From: Caulobacterales bacterium
GTDB lineage: Bacteria; Pseudomonadota; Alphaproteobacteria; Caulobacterales; Aquidulcibacteraceae
Length of the DNA: 64,000 bases
Direction: 5' to 3'
Assembly: GCA_017303355.1 (NCBI GenBank)
Contig: JAFLCU010000004.1
Coordinates: 62,001-126,000, forward strand
Shown here: positions 51,296-59,649 of the stretch, in pieces
Layout of the letters: the number at the start of each line of letters is the position of its first letter
How positions within the stretch are numbered: the stretch's first letter is position 1
The notes under the pieces: model-generated
Database searches by the model: none
What the model was told of the DNA's origin: nothing
Seen by the model: only the letters and a program-made list of their open reading frames with translations
Made by a program: the position numbers and the translations under genes

Positions 51296-51433
51296 GTCCG
51301 AAACCTAGGGGGTTTCGCGGGAAATGCGACCCCTGGCGCGGCGTGGGCCGATGCGCCTGTGCGGTAAATCTACACCTTTTATTTAGCGAACGCGGGTCCG
51401 GTTGCCCCAAGGGCGGCAAGACCCGGAGGAAGC

Positions 51434-52858
51434 ATGGGCGCGACGAGCGAAAATCGCCGGATCTGGGTCATGACCATCCGCCGGTTCGTGGAGCTGGCGT
51501 GGGCCGGCCATGGTCTGACCCGGTACGTGTCGGTCGCCGTGGTGCCGCTCCTGGTGGCGCTCACGGCGCCGGGCTTGTGGTGGGTTCCGTGCGCGATCGG
51601 CGGCGTGATCGGATTGATCGCCGATCATTTCGCGCAACGCGCATTCAGCCGGCTGTCGGCGCGCCTGGAAAACCTGGACGATGCGGCGCTGCGTAATGTT
51701 TTCGCGGGTCACACAGCCGTGCTCGCGTTCATTACCACTGCTTATGTAGCGCCTTATGCGTTGCTCGCGTTCGCGCCAGGGCCGGGCCCCTTGATCGGGA
51801 TCATGTTCTCCGCGGGCACTCTGCTGATCTGCGTTTCGCTGCACGTGATGACGTCGCGGATGATTTTCTTCACCTCGCCCGCGATCATTCTGGCGCTTAT
51901 CGCCAACGGATATGCGCTTGGCGGCGGGGCGCACGCAACGTTTGGCGCCGTGCTGGGCGCGGCGCTGGCGGCGCTGCTTGGCGGCAACGCGATTGTCATG
52001 GCGCGAGCGAACGCGGCGAGTTTTCGCGCTCTCATGGGCGCACGGCTCAAAGCCGAACTCGCGGCCGAGGAACTTGAGCGGCGCGTCGAGGAGCGCACCG
52101 CGCAACTCGCGATCGCCACCCGGCGTGCGCAAGCCGCCAATCGCGCCAAGTCGATGTTCTTGGCGAATATGAGCCACGAATTGCGAACGCCGCTGAACGC
52201 CGTCATTGGCTATTCCGAAATTGTGCAGGAGGATTTGGAAAGCGGCGACACCGAGCGGAGCGCGGCCGATCTTGGGCGAATTCGCAACGCCGCCACCCAC
52301 CTGCTGGCGATGATCACCGAGGTGCTGGACTTTTCCCGCATAGAGGCTGGAAAAATCGAATTGCAGCCGAGCGAATTTGATTTGCCGGCATTGATGGCGG
52401 CGGCCGCGGATGACGTGCGCCTCGTGGCGGGGAAAAACAATACGCGGCTGAGCGTGAACGTAGCGCCCACTGTGTCGCGCATCCATGCGGATCAGACGCG
52501 TGTGCGCCAATGTGTTCTGAACCTCATGTCAAACGCGGCGAAGTTCACGCGCGACGGGGATATCTGGGTCGATGTACGCCCATGTCGAATCAGCGGCGAA
52601 CCAGGGGTCGCCATCAATGTCCGCGACACCGGAAAAGGCATCGCACCCGATGATCTCAAGCGGCTGTTTCAGCCTTTTGTGCAAGTCGATAACACCACCA
52701 CGCGCAATCATGATGGTGCAGGCTTGGGGCTCGTGATCACGCGCCGCCTCGCGCGCGCGATGGGTGGTGATGTTCTTGCCGAAAGCGAGCTTGGCGAAGG
52801 CTCGACATTCACCCTCTATCTGCGCTCAACGCCCGAAGCCGCGCGACAGGCGGCCTAG
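51434..52858 (+). CDS. Sensor histidine kinase
   Basis: A 474-residue membrane kinase. The N-terminal part has about six hydrophobic segments (roughly residues 30-190), then a coiled coil (EELERRVEERTAQLAIATRR) and a HisKA domain with the phosphoacceptor His248 in NMSHELRTPLNAVIGY. The ATP-binding domain shows LMSNAAKFT, VRDTGKGIAPDD and GAGLGLVITRRLARAMGGD. No receiver domain or adjacent response regulator is present. It lies between dnaX and the SRP RNA gene on the opposite strand. The signal is unknown. Confidence 0.9.
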   Translation: MGATSENRRIWVMTIRRFVELAWAGHGLTRYVSVAVVPLLVALTAPGLWWVPCAIGGVIGLIADHFAQRAFSRLSARLENLDDAALRNVFAGHTAVLAFITTAYVAPYALLAFAPGPGPLIGIMFSAGTLLICVSLHVMTSRMIFFTSPAIILALIANGYALGGGAHATFGAVLGAALAALLGGNAIVMARANAASFRALMGARLKAELAAEELERRVEERTAQLAIATRRAQAANRAKSMFLANMSHELRTPLNAVIGYSEIVQEDLESGDTERSAADLGRIRNAATHLLAMITEVLDFSRIEAGKIELQPSEFDLPALMAAAADDVRLVAGKNNTRLSVNVAPTVSRIHADQTRVRQCVLNLMSNAAKFTRDGDIWVDVRPCRISGEPGVAINVRDTGKGIAPDDLKRLFQPFVQVDNTTTRNHDGAGLGLVITRRLARAMGGDVLAESELGEGSTFTLYLRSTPEAARQAA

Positions 52859-52878
52859 CCGGAGTGACGTTCGGGCGA

Positions 52879-52980
52879 AAGTGCAGACAGGACGACGACC
52901 CGTACGCAACCCGTTACGGCTGCTTCCTTCCGGACCTGACCGGGTTGGCGGGGCGGCCGTCCGCCGCCTGCCTGCACGCC
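52879..52980 (-). ncRNA. ffs: Signal recognition particle RNA (4.5S/ffs)
   Basis: On the minus strand, the conserved SRP apical loop GGTCAGGTCCGGAAGGAAGC appears, and the ends pair (GTGCAGGCAGG with CCTGTCTGCAC), giving an elongated hairpin of about 100 nt. Ends are approximate. It is upstream of dnaX on the same strand, as in many alphaproteobacteria, but here a histidine kinase gene on the opposite strand lies between them. Confidence 0.9.
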
Positions 52981-53074
52981 CCATATCGCAACGGCGAAGC
53001 TCTCGCGCAAGTCGATCTCGAACATTCCGCACCATCTTCGCGCGCTGAAGGCCGGCGTCGGCGTTAAGAATCTC

Positions 53075-53099
53075 GGAACGAAGCCGCCACGCCCGCGTT
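53075..53099 (+). promoter_or_regulatory. General-stress (EcfG-type) promoter of PRC-barrel gene
   Basis: GGAAC at 53075-53079, 16 bases, CGTT at 53096-53099, an exact match to the EcfG/SigT consensus. It lies 52 bp before the exported PRC-barrel-like gene. Confidence 0.75.
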
Positions 53100-53151
53100 T
53101 TGCCTCCGTCCACACAATATGGAGGCCGCGCCCAAGGGTGCGGAAACGCGG

Positions 53152-53466
53152 ATGCTGCGATCGCTCTTTCTTGCCCTGGCGCTCGGCGCCCCAACTTTGG
53201 CCGCCGCGGAGCAATTTCCCGAGAGCGCGCTAGGCGTAGAGGTTCGCGGCCATGATGGAACCCTGCTGGGGCGCGTCACCGATGTGGAACGCGATGGCGA
53301 CGGGCGCATCATCTCCGTCGAAATTCCGGGTCTTGAGCCTGGCGATGCGCCGGCGTCCGCGCGCGATCTGGTGGCCGAGAATGATCGGCGGCTGATAGCG
53401 CCAGATCGCGCGCGACTTGCCCGCGAACGCGTGCTGGCCGGCGATACGCAGACCCGCTCGCGCTGA
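53152..53466 (+). CDS. Exported PRC-barrel-like protein
   Basis: A 104-residue protein with a signal peptide (about 1-19, ending LAAAEQ). The mature part has a PRC-barrel-like stretch, ALGVEVRGHDGTLLGRVTDV then ERDGDGRIISVEIPG, followed by a basic, Arg-rich tail. An ATG at 53119 is possible but has no ribosome binding site. It has its own EcfG-type promoter, so it is probably induced in the general stress response. PRC-barrel domains bind other proteins or RNA; the partner is unknown. Confidence 0.75.
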   Translation: MLRSLFLALALGAPTLAAAEQFPESALGVEVRGHDGTLLGRVTDVERDGDGRIISVEIPGLEPGDAPASARDLVAENDRRLIAPDRARLARERVLAGDTQTRSR

Positions 53467-53498
53467 TGTGCTAGACCGTGCTCCGCAAGGAGCATTGA

Positions 53499-53897
53499 AT
53501 GGCTGGCGCACATGTCCGCGCGAAACTGAGCGCACCGAACTACAAAGTCGAAATGAACGCCAACGGGCATGATCTCGTGGCCGACGAGCCCCCGGAACTG
53601 GGTGGCGCGAACGCAGGGCCGTCACCCTTTGCCTTGGTGCTTGCCGGTCTAAGCGCCTGCACGACGATCACGCTGAAAATGTACGCCGACAAGAAGGGCT
53701 GGCCGCTGGAAGGGCTTGAAACGGAGCTGCGCCTGCATTCAGGCGAACCGCGCCGGCGCATCGAGCGCAGCGTCAGCGTGCGCGGGCCGTTGAGCGAAGA
53801 GCAAATCGCGCGCTTGCGCGAGATCGTCGAACGCACGCCTGTCACGCTGGCGCTGCTGCAGGGCTTCGATATCGATACGAATCTGGCGGCCGCCTAG
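53499..53897 (+). CDS. OsmC family protein lacking the second catalytic Cys
   Basis: A 132-residue protein of the OsmC/Ohr peroxiredoxin-like family. The first cysteine is present as C54 in LSACTTITLKMYADKKGW. The second, usually in a KCPVHRTL motif, is Thr113 here (ERTPVTLALL). Without the Cys pair, peroxide reduction by the standard mechanism is doubtful. The RBS is AAGGAG. It converges with the next gene, overlapping by 4 nt. Confidence 0.85.
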   Translation: MAGAHVRAKLSAPNYKVEMNANGHDLVADEPPELGGANAGPSPFALVLAGLSACTTITLKMYADKKGWPLEGLETELRLHSGEPRRRIERSVSVRGPLSEEQIARLREIVERTPVTLALLQGFDIDTNLAAA

Positions 53898-54406
53898 TTG
53901 CTAGCCTTCAGCAAAGGCAGCCCCGCGAACACGAAGCCGGCGCCGAACAGGATGCCGGCGCTCATGAAGGCGTAGTCGGGCAACGGCGCCGGCAGCGCGC
54001 CGAGCATTCCGGCGGCGAGCGCCGAACCGAACCAGCACAGCGGCGCTGCGATCGGCCTCTCTTTGGCGCTGAGCCAAGCGATGCTGAGGCCGATCAAGGC
54101 GATCACCAAACTCATCGCGCCTTGCTCGTAGGTGCTGAAGCCGAACACATCGGCGTCAGGCCCGCCGATGAAGGAAAGCGCGGCGATGGCGATGATGAAG
54201 CTGGCGAGGCCCAGGAAGCCGAGCCGTGCGGCGCGCGGGAGATAGATGCCGAAAAGGCCGAACGTCAGCAGCACATCGATGCTGGCCCAAAGCCATTCGA
54301 GCGTGATCTGATCGTGTATGAGCGGCAGCGCCGAAACGATGCGCAGCGCGCCGCCGAGGACCGCCGCGAAGCCCGCCATACGGAGCAATTGAGCTGTGTT
54401 GATCAT
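53894..54406 (-). CDS. Hypothetical polytopic membrane protein
   Basis: A 170-residue inner-membrane protein with about six hydrophobic segments: near residues 8-26, 38-54, 62-80, 95-112, 120-140 and 147-165. Charged residues are few and lie between the helices. I do not recognise the family. The ATG at 54406 is used; the frame is open to 54442. It converges with the OsmC gene and is separated from the OmpA-like gene by a terminator. Confidence 0.7.
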   Translation of the reverse strand: MINTAQLLRMAGFAAVLGGALRIVSALPLIHDQITLEWLWASIDVLLTFGLFGIYLPRAARLGFLGLASFIIAIAALSFIGGPDADVFGFSTYEQGAMSLVIALIGLSIAWLSAKERPIAAPLCWFGSALAAGMLGALPAPLPDYAFMSAGILFGAGFVFAGLPLLKASN

Positions 54407-54458
54407 GGCGCGGAGCCTTAGCTGCTCGCGCGCGGGCCGCAACCGTTTGCGGAATATG

Positions 54459-54490
54459 GAAAAGAAAAGGCTCGGCGCTTGGCCGAGCCC
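54459..54490 (-). terminator. Rho-independent terminator after OmpA-like gene
   Basis: An 8-bp GC stem (GGCTCGG with CCGAGCC, plus G-C) around a short loop is followed on the minus strand by TTTTCTTTTCC, 17 bp after the stop. Confidence 0.85.
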
Positions 54491-54506
54491 TCAGTCTGTT
54501 ATCCGC

Positions 54507-55220
54507 TTACGAGCCGGTTTCGGCGGGCATTGGCGCATCGTTGGCCGCGAGCGGCGCGCCAGCGTCGGCCACGCCGGCGAAGCTCATGCGCACGTCGAGC
54601 CGGCCCGTGCTGGAGGCATCGGCGTTTGCCTCTTCTGAGACGCTGATGCGATCTTCCGGCACGCCTTGGGCGATCAATGTCGCGCGCACGGCGCTGGCGC
54701 GGCGGTTCGAGACGCCGCCTTCGGCGCTATCGACGATCTGTACGTGCTGCAGATCGCAGACCGAGGCCGCATCGACCGCGTATTCGATCGCGTTGCGATT
54801 TTCTCGGCTGAGCGCGCTGCCGCGTTGGCCGAAATGCACGGAGGTGACGCGCGGCTGGCACACCGCGTTGGCGCTTGCCGGCATGGCGATGGCGGGCGTC
54901 GCCTCGGTTTCGGCCGCTGGCGTCGCCGGGGAGGCCGCCATCGCACTCGCGGCGTCGGCGGCGACTTCTGGCGCTTCGGCGTTGGCTTGCGCCTCGGCCT
55001 GCGCCGTCGTCTCGGCGACCACCGGACCTTCGGCCGTGGCGGTCGCGGCGCCTTCCGGTGTCGTTACGGTAGCGGCCGCCTGGCCTTCAAGCGCCGCGTC
55101 CGGGTCCGGAGTTTCAACCGCGATGGGCGGCGGTGTGGGGATTGCGTTCGGCAAGTCTTGGGCGAAAGCGGGCAAGGCAAGCGCAAGGCTGGCGGCCGAG
55201 GCGAGCAACAGATGGCGCAT
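54507..55220 (-). CDS. Exported protein with OmpA-like C-terminal domain
   Basis: A 237-residue protein with a signal peptide (about 1-20, PAFAQDL) and an Ala/Pro/Thr/Glu-rich low-complexity linker (about 25-118). The domain at about 120-205 resembles OmpA-type peptidoglycan-binding modules: [20 protein letters not shown], then [20 protein letters not shown] and [13 protein letters not shown]. The ATG at 55220 follows GGAGG. An EcfG-type promoter is upstream, so it is probably stress-induced. The missing beta-barrel means it is periplasmic rather than an OmpA porin. Confidence 0.78.
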   Translation of the reverse strand: MRHLLLASAASLALALPAFAQDLPNAIPTPPPIAVETPDPDAALEGQAAATVTTPEGAATATAEGPVVAETTAQAEAQANAEAPEVAADAASAMAASPATPAAETEATPAIAMPASANAVCQPRVTSVHFGQRGSALSRENRNAIEYAVDAASVCDLQHVQIVDSAEGGVSNRRASAVRATLIAQGVPEDRISVSEEANADASSTGRLDVRMSFAGVADAGAPLAANDAPMPAETGS

Positions 55221-55283
55221 GGGGGAGGCTCCTCTCAAAAACAAAGGGCGCCAAGCCTTCCGGCCACGCGCCCCGTACCTCCT

Positions 55284-55308
55284 AACGCGCCGTTTTGGCG
55301 CCAGTTCC
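55284..55308 (-). promoter_or_regulatory. General-stress (EcfG-type) promoter of OmpA-like gene
   Basis: On the minus strand GGAAC (55308-55304), 16 bases, CGTT (55287-55284), an exact match to the EcfG/SigT consensus, 64 bp before the OmpA-like gene. It sits in the divergent region with def. Confidence 0.75.
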
Positions 55309-55365
55309 TGTTCCCAGCCGGCGCGTTTGCTTGACGGAAAGGCCGGGTGTTCATACCTCCTGGCC

Positions 55366-55878
55366 ATGGCCATTCGCCCCATTCTCGTCGCGCCCGATCC
55401 GCGCCTGAAGCAGAAATCCGCTCCGGTCGAAGGGCCGGTGACGGACGTGCATCGCCGCCTCATGGATGACATGCTGGAGACGATGTACGACGCGCCGGGC
55501 ATTGGCCTGGCCGCGATCCAGATCGGCGAGCCGCTGCGCATCATCGTGATGGACCTGGCGCGCGAGGAAGAGCCGAAAGCCCCGCGCTTCTTCGTGAACC
55601 CGGAAATCCTGTGGGCGTCGGAAGAGGTCGTCCCTTACGAGGAAGGCTGCCTCTCGGTGCCGGATTATTACGACGACGTGGAACGCCCGCGTCACGTGAA
55701 GATCCGCTACATGGATTATGACGGCAAGCAGATCGAGGAAGACGCCGAAGGCCTCTATGCCGTGTGCATCCAGCACGAGATGGATCACCTCGAAGGCGTG
55801 CTCTTCATTGATCACCTTTCGCGCCTCAAGCGTGAGAAGGCGCTCGACAAGCTAAAGAAGGCGCGGCGCGCACTCTAG
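55366..55878 (+). CDS. def: Peptide deformylase
   Basis: Removes the formyl group from N-terminal methionine of new proteins; metal-dependent. The 170-residue product has the three family motifs: [10 protein letters not shown] (46-55), EGCLSVP (C95 as metal ligand) and QHEMDHLEG (H137, E138, H141). The length is normal. It is 145 bp from the OmpA-like gene on the opposite strand. fmt follows after an oppositely oriented BrkB gene, so the standard def-fmt pair is interrupted. Confidence 0.95.
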   Translation: MAIRPILVAPDPRLKQKSAPVEGPVTDVHRRLMDDMLETMYDAPGIGLAAIQIGEPLRIIVMDLAREEEPKAPRFFVNPEILWASEEVVPYEEGCLSVPDYYDDVERPRHVKIRYMDYDGKQIEEDAEGLYAVCIQHEMDHLEGVLFIDHLSRLKREKALDKLKKARRAL

Positions 55879-56852
55879 CTCTGCCGCGCGACGACTGGCT
55901 TGGGGCCGCCATCGGGAGCGATGCGCGGCTCTATCGTTTCGCCGGGTTGCACGGGCGTGGCCGGCTTGCCTTGTGCGAAGAATTCCAGCTCCGCATTGAG
56001 CGCGCCGCCCAGCAGGAAGACGAGCGCGGTTACGTAAAGCCAAAGCAGCAGCGCCACGACGCTGGCGAGCGAACCATAAGCCGCGCCGAAGGCTGGAAAT
56101 TCGCGCAGGGCAAACGTGAGCGCGCTCGACGCCAGCAACCAAAGCATCGGCGTCAGCACCGCGCCCGGCCAGAGCCAGCGCCACGGCGGCGGGCGGCGGC
56201 GCGGCCCCCAGCGATAGAGAATGAGCGCCACCGCCACGGCCGCGCCGCCAAGCACCGGCCAGCGCAGCGCGAGCAGAAGCACTTCAGCGCCGGTCTCGAC
56301 ATGCACCAAGCTCAGGACCACAGGCACAACGCCCATCGCCAGCACGGCAAGCACGCTCAAGCCCACGCCATAGAGCGTGAACATGCCGGCGGCGATGTAG
56401 CGGCGGATGGCTTTGCGTTGCTCGGCGCGGCGATTGACGGCGGTAAGCGCCATCAGCACCCAGCGCGTGCCTTGCAATGCGCTCCAAAGCGCGAGCAACA
56501 GGTTGAACACGGCGCCGGCCACCAGCGCGCCGTCGCGTTCGGAAAGCAGCCGCTGTACTTGCTCGTGGATGATCAGGATGACGGCGTCTGGCGCAACGCC
56601 GCCAAGCGCGGTGATCTGCTCGCTGATCAAAGCGGGATCGCCGAAAAGGCCGACCAGCGCTACGATGGCGGCCATACCGGGGATCACCGCCATTAGGCCG
56701 AAGAAGGCGACGCCCGCGGAGATCAGCGCGAGGTTGGCGCGCTCCGCCGTGGCCCGCACGCCCTGCAGCACGCACCACCATTGCGCCGGCGTGAGCGCCA
56801 GCGGACCGACCGCCGCGTCAGGCGTCACGGGGCGGGATTGCCTCTGTGTCAT
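55875..56852 (-). CDS. YihY/BrkB family inner-membrane protein
   Basis: A 325-residue protein with six hydrophobic segments in the YihY/UPF0761 pattern: [20 protein letters not shown] near residues 40-60, then segments ending in [20 protein letters not shown] and [14 protein letters not shown]. BrkB homologues are called virulence or serum-resistance factors, but their transport or enzymatic role is unclear. The ATG at 56852 is chosen over upstream starts. It converges with def (4-nt overlap) and is divergent from fmt. Confidence 0.86.
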   Translation of the reverse strand: MTQRQSRPVTPDAAVGPLALTPAQWWCVLQGVRATAERANLALISAGVAFFGLMAVIPGMAAIVALVGLFGDPALISEQITALGGVAPDAVILIIHEQVQRLLSERDGALVAGAVFNLLLALWSALQGTRWVLMALTAVNRRAEQRKAIRRYIAAGMFTLYGVGLSVLAVLAMGVVPVVLSLVHVETGAEVLLLALRWPVLGGAAVAVALILYRWGPRRRPPPWRWLWPGAVLTPMLWLLASSALTFALREFPAFGAAYGSLASVVALLLWLYVTALVFLLGGALNAELEFFAQGKPATPVQPGETIEPRIAPDGGPKPVVARQS

Positions 56853-56904
56853 GCGCAAGAAACCCCTGTTTTGAAACCTAGGTTCCCATGTGCAATACGG
56901 ACGC

Positions 56905-57825
56905 ATGACGCTTCGCCTCGCCTTCATGGGTTCGCCCACTTTTGCGTTGCCGGCTTTGGCGGCGTTGATCGAGGCTGGGCACGAGATCGTGTGCGTCTAT
57001 TCACAGCCGCCGCGCCCCGCGGGCCGCGGCAAGCAGGATCGGCCCACGCCCGTGCACGCGTTCGCGGCCGAGCGCGGCTTGGAGGTGCGCACGCCGAAAA
57101 GCTTGAAGCGCGCCGAGGAGCAGGAAGCGTTCGCGGCGCTGAAACTCGATGCGGCGATCGTCGTTGCCTACGGGCTCATTCTGCCGAAAGCCATTCTGGA
57201 TGCGCCGCGTTTGGGCGCGTTCAATCTGCACGGCTCGCTGCTGCCACGCTGGCGGGGCGCAGCGCCGATCCAGCGTGCGATCATGGCCGGCGATCGCGTG
57301 ACCGGCGTGCAAGTGATGCACATGGAGGAAGGGCTCGATACTGGCCCCGTGCTCGCTACCGCCGAAACGCCGATAGATGTCGAGGACAACACTTCGACCT
57401 TGCACGATAGATTGGCCGCGCTCGGTGCGGGCCTTTTGATCGACGCGCTCAAGAAAGTTGAGCGTGGAGAAGCCGTCGAGACGCCGCAAAGCGAAGAAGG
57501 CGTCACCTATGCGCACAAGATCACGCCAGCCGAGACGCGCATCGATTGGACACGCCCCGCGCGTGAACTCGATTGGATGATCCGCGGGCTTGCGCCGTCG
57601 CCGGGTGCGTGGTGCGAACTGAACGGCGCCCGGATCAAGGTTCTTCATACGCGCGTGGGGTTGGGCGAAGGCGCGCCTGGCGAGGCGCTGGACGAGGAAA
57701 TGCTGATCGCCTGCGGGGCGGGCGCATTAAGGTTGCTGAAGGTCCAGCGCGAAGGGCGCGCGCCGCTTGACGCGGAAGCGTTTTTGCGCGGGCAGGCCGT
57801 GCCCGCCGGTTCCCGTTTAGCGTGA
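56905..57825 (+). CDS. fmt: Methionyl-tRNA formyltransferase
   Basis: Adds the formyl group to initiator Met-tRNA using 10-formyl-THF. The 306-residue product has the catalytic [17 protein letters not shown] segment (Asn and His of the triad) and the Asp in MEEGLDTGP, then the C-terminal oligonucleotide-binding-like domain. The ATG at 56905 matches the family N-terminus ([12 protein letters not shown]). It is paired in function with def; the two are separated by a BrkB gene on the opposite strand. Confidence 0.95.
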   Translation: MTLRLAFMGSPTFALPALAALIEAGHEIVCVYSQPPRPAGRGKQDRPTPVHAFAAERGLEVRTPKSLKRAEEQEAFAALKLDAAIVVAYGLILPKAILDAPRLGAFNLHGSLLPRWRGAAPIQRAIMAGDRVTGVQVMHMEEGLDTGPVLATAETPIDVEDNTSTLHDRLAALGAGLLIDALKKVERGEAVETPQSEEGVTYAHKITPAETRIDWTRPARELDWMIRGLAPSPGAWCELNGARIKVLHTRVGLGEGAPGEALDEEMLIACGAGALRLLKVQREGRAPLDAEAFLRGQAVPAGSRLA

Positions 57826-57881
57826 TCCGTCGTTGAAGCCGCGCTGACGTGCGGCTAAGATTCCGCGTGGAGAGGGATTTC

Positions 57882-58445
57882 ATGCGTATTCGCGTTGTTT
57901 TAGCGGCCCTGGCGCTGTTCGCGGCCGGGTGTGACCGGCCCGCGTCCACGGGCGAAACCGGCGGCGCGGACGCGCCGCAATTGGATGCGCCGGCGCCGGA
58001 TTCCGAGCCGTCGCGCGTGTTCGCCGCCAGCAATGACGCCGCGCGCAACGCAACCGGCGAATTGACGATGTCGATCGCGATGCGGCTGCCGGAAGAAAAC
58101 GCCGACATGCAGGAGGTGCTGACGCTGCGCGGCGCCAACGGGCTGACGATCGAGGCGACGATCTTCGGTGTCGTATCGCCGGCCACGCAAGTGCAGGGGC
58201 AGACGCTGCGCGCGCTGCTCGGCATCCCGGTCGAGGAGCCGCAAGTGCTGGTCTATCGCGTCAGCCAGGAAACCAAGCCCGCAAGCGGCCAAGGCGCATG
58301 CGGCGCGGACGCGGCGGATTACGTCGTCGTCTGGGAGCCCTCGGGGCCGGGCGAGCCCGTGCTGAAAGTGCTGGGCGTGCGCGGTGCGGCGCCCGGCGCC
58401 AGCGAAGCGCGCGGCTGCACGCTGCTGGAATATCGGCGCAGCTGA
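57882..58445 (+). CDS. Hypothetical lipoprotein
   Basis: A 187-residue lipoprotein with lipobox ALFAAGC (Cys at about 17). The mature part has a Gly/Ala/Pro-rich N-terminal stretch and then a more ordered region (NATGELTMSIAMRLPEENAD, QVLVYRVSQETKPASG) with three Cys, including GQGACGADAA. I do not recognise the family. The ATG at 57882 follows GAGAGGG. It lies between fmt and truA on the same strand, in a position that is usually short or empty. Confidence 0.7.
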   Translation: MRIRVVLAALALFAAGCDRPASTGETGGADAPQLDAPAPDSEPSRVFAASNDAARNATGELTMSIAMRLPEENADMQEVLTLRGANGLTIEATIFGVVSPATQVQGQTLRALLGIPVEEPQVLVYRVSQETKPASGQGACGADAADYVVVWEPSGPGEPVLKVLGVRGAAPGASEARGCTLLEYRRS

Positions 58446-58531
58446 GGGATTGGGTTTTCGGGATTGGGGATTGGATGATGAGTCTAAGCATCGCCGCTTC
58501 CCCCAATCCCTAGTCCCCAATCCCCAACCCC
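58446..58531. repeat. GGGATTGGGG-type repeat, copy 2, abutting truA
   Basis: Left arm elements GGGATTGGG and GGGATTGGGGATTGG (58446-58474) pair with CCCCCAATCCC and TCCCCAATCCCCAA (58499-58527) around a spacer of about 25 nt. The core is the same as at 11047-11080. It ends 3 bp before the truA ATG, occupying the position of the ribosome binding site. Confidence 0.78.
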
Positions 58532-58534
58532 CAA

Positions 58535-59269
58535 ATGCGTTTCAAACTCACCATCGAATATGACGGCGGTCCGTTTCAGGGCTGGCAGCGTCTGCCCGAT
58601 GCGCCAAGCGTGCAGGGCGCGCTTGAGGATGCTGTCGAAAAGCTCACCGGCGCGCGCGGCGATGTGATTGGCGCCGGCCGTACCGATGCGGGCGTGCATG
58701 CCTACGCACAAGTGGCGCATGTCGATATCGAGAAGCCGTTTGAGGCCTTCCGCTTGGCGGAAGCGTTGAACGCGCATCTGCGTCCCCATCCGATTGCCGT
58801 GCTGGAGGCTCAAGAGGCCGCGCCTGATTTTCACGCGCGCTTTGACGCCAAGCTGCGCGCCTATCGCTATCGCGTCACCAACCGGCGCGCGCCGCTAACG
58901 TTCGAGCGCGGCCAAGCCTGGCGCGTGTCGCGCGCGCTGGATGCTGAAGCCATGCAAGAGGCGGCGGAGCGGCTGCTTGGCCGGCATGATTTCACGACCT
59001 TTCGCGACAGCCAGTGCCAAGCCAAGTCGCCGATCAAAACGCTCGATGTCGCCGAGGTGGCGCGCGACGGCGAGGAGGTCGATTTCTGGTTCGAGGCGCA
59101 AAGCTTCCTGCACCGGCAAGTGCGCTCGATGGTGGGCACGCTGATCGAGGTTGGAATCGGCAAGATGAACGCGGATGACCTGGCGCGCGTGCTGGCCGCC
59201 GCTGACCGCGCGCAATGCGGCCCCGTCGCGCCGCCGGACGGGCTGTATCTGGCGCGCGTTGACTATTGA
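58535..59269 (+). CDS. truA: tRNA pseudouridine(38-40) synthase TruA
   Basis: Makes pseudouridine at positions 38-40 of tRNA anticodon arms. The 244-residue product has the catalytic Asp51 in [11 protein letters not shown] and the family segments [26 protein letters not shown] and [17 protein letters not shown]. The start codon is directly preceded by the repeat element and has no Shine-Dalgarno-like sequence (CCCCCCAA), which is unusual. It converges with a VOC gene, overlapping by 7 nt. Confidence 0.94.
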   Translation: MRFKLTIEYDGGPFQGWQRLPDAPSVQGALEDAVEKLTGARGDVIGAGRTDAGVHAYAQVAHVDIEKPFEAFRLAEALNAHLRPHPIAVLEAQEAAPDFHARFDAKLRAYRYRVTNRRAPLTFERGQAWRVSRALDAEAMQEAAERLLGRHDFTTFRDSQCQAKSPIKTLDVAEVARDGEEVDFWFEAQSFLHRQVRSMVGTLIEVGIGKMNADDLARVLAAADRAQCGPVAPPDGLYLARVDY

Positions 59270-59649
59270 CGCTCGATCATGTCCCAGCGATTGCCGTAAA
59301 AATCCTCGAACACGACGACCTTGCCGTATTCCTCTTGGCGCGGCGCGCCAATGAAATGCACGCCGGCTGCGTGGTAGCGTTCGTAGGTCGCGTCGAAATC
59401 CGAGACGTAGAGAAACAGAAAGACGCGGCCGCCGGTTTGATTGCCGACGAAAGCGTGCTGCGTCTCGTTGGCCGCTTTCGCGAGCAGCAGGCGCGCGCCG
59501 TCAGCGCCGGGCGCGATCACAACCCAGCGCTTGGTCTCGCTCAGCACCGTGTCTTCGATCAGCGTGAAGCCAAGCGTCCGCGTGTAATAGGCGATGGCCT
59601 CGTCATAATCGCGGACGAGGAGGCTCAGCATGCCAAGTGTGGCGCTCAT
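59263..59649 (-). CDS. VOC superfamily protein
   Basis: A 128-residue vicinal-oxygen-chelate protein: [20 protein letters not shown] in the first module, and [20 protein letters not shown] with [18 protein letters not shown] in the second. The usual metal-ligand His at the first strand is replaced (L-V-R), so a metal-free binding role is possible. The start overlaps the dapE stop by 4 nt. It resembles the YcbC-type small glyoxalase-like proteins; the substrate is unknown. Confidence 0.8.
   Translation of the reverse strand: MSATLGMLSLLVRDYDEAIAYYTRTLGFTLIEDTVLSETKRWVVIAPGADGARLLLAKAANETQHAFVGNQTGGRVFLFLYVSDFDATYERYHAAGVHFIGAPRQEEYGKVVVFEDFYGNRWDMIERQ

Noticed and set aside
56861..56886. Possible EcfG promoter (GGAAC-N17-GGTT, minus strand) before the BrkB gene
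   Set aside because: Only a partial -10 match, and it would start transcription next to the ATG; not convincing.
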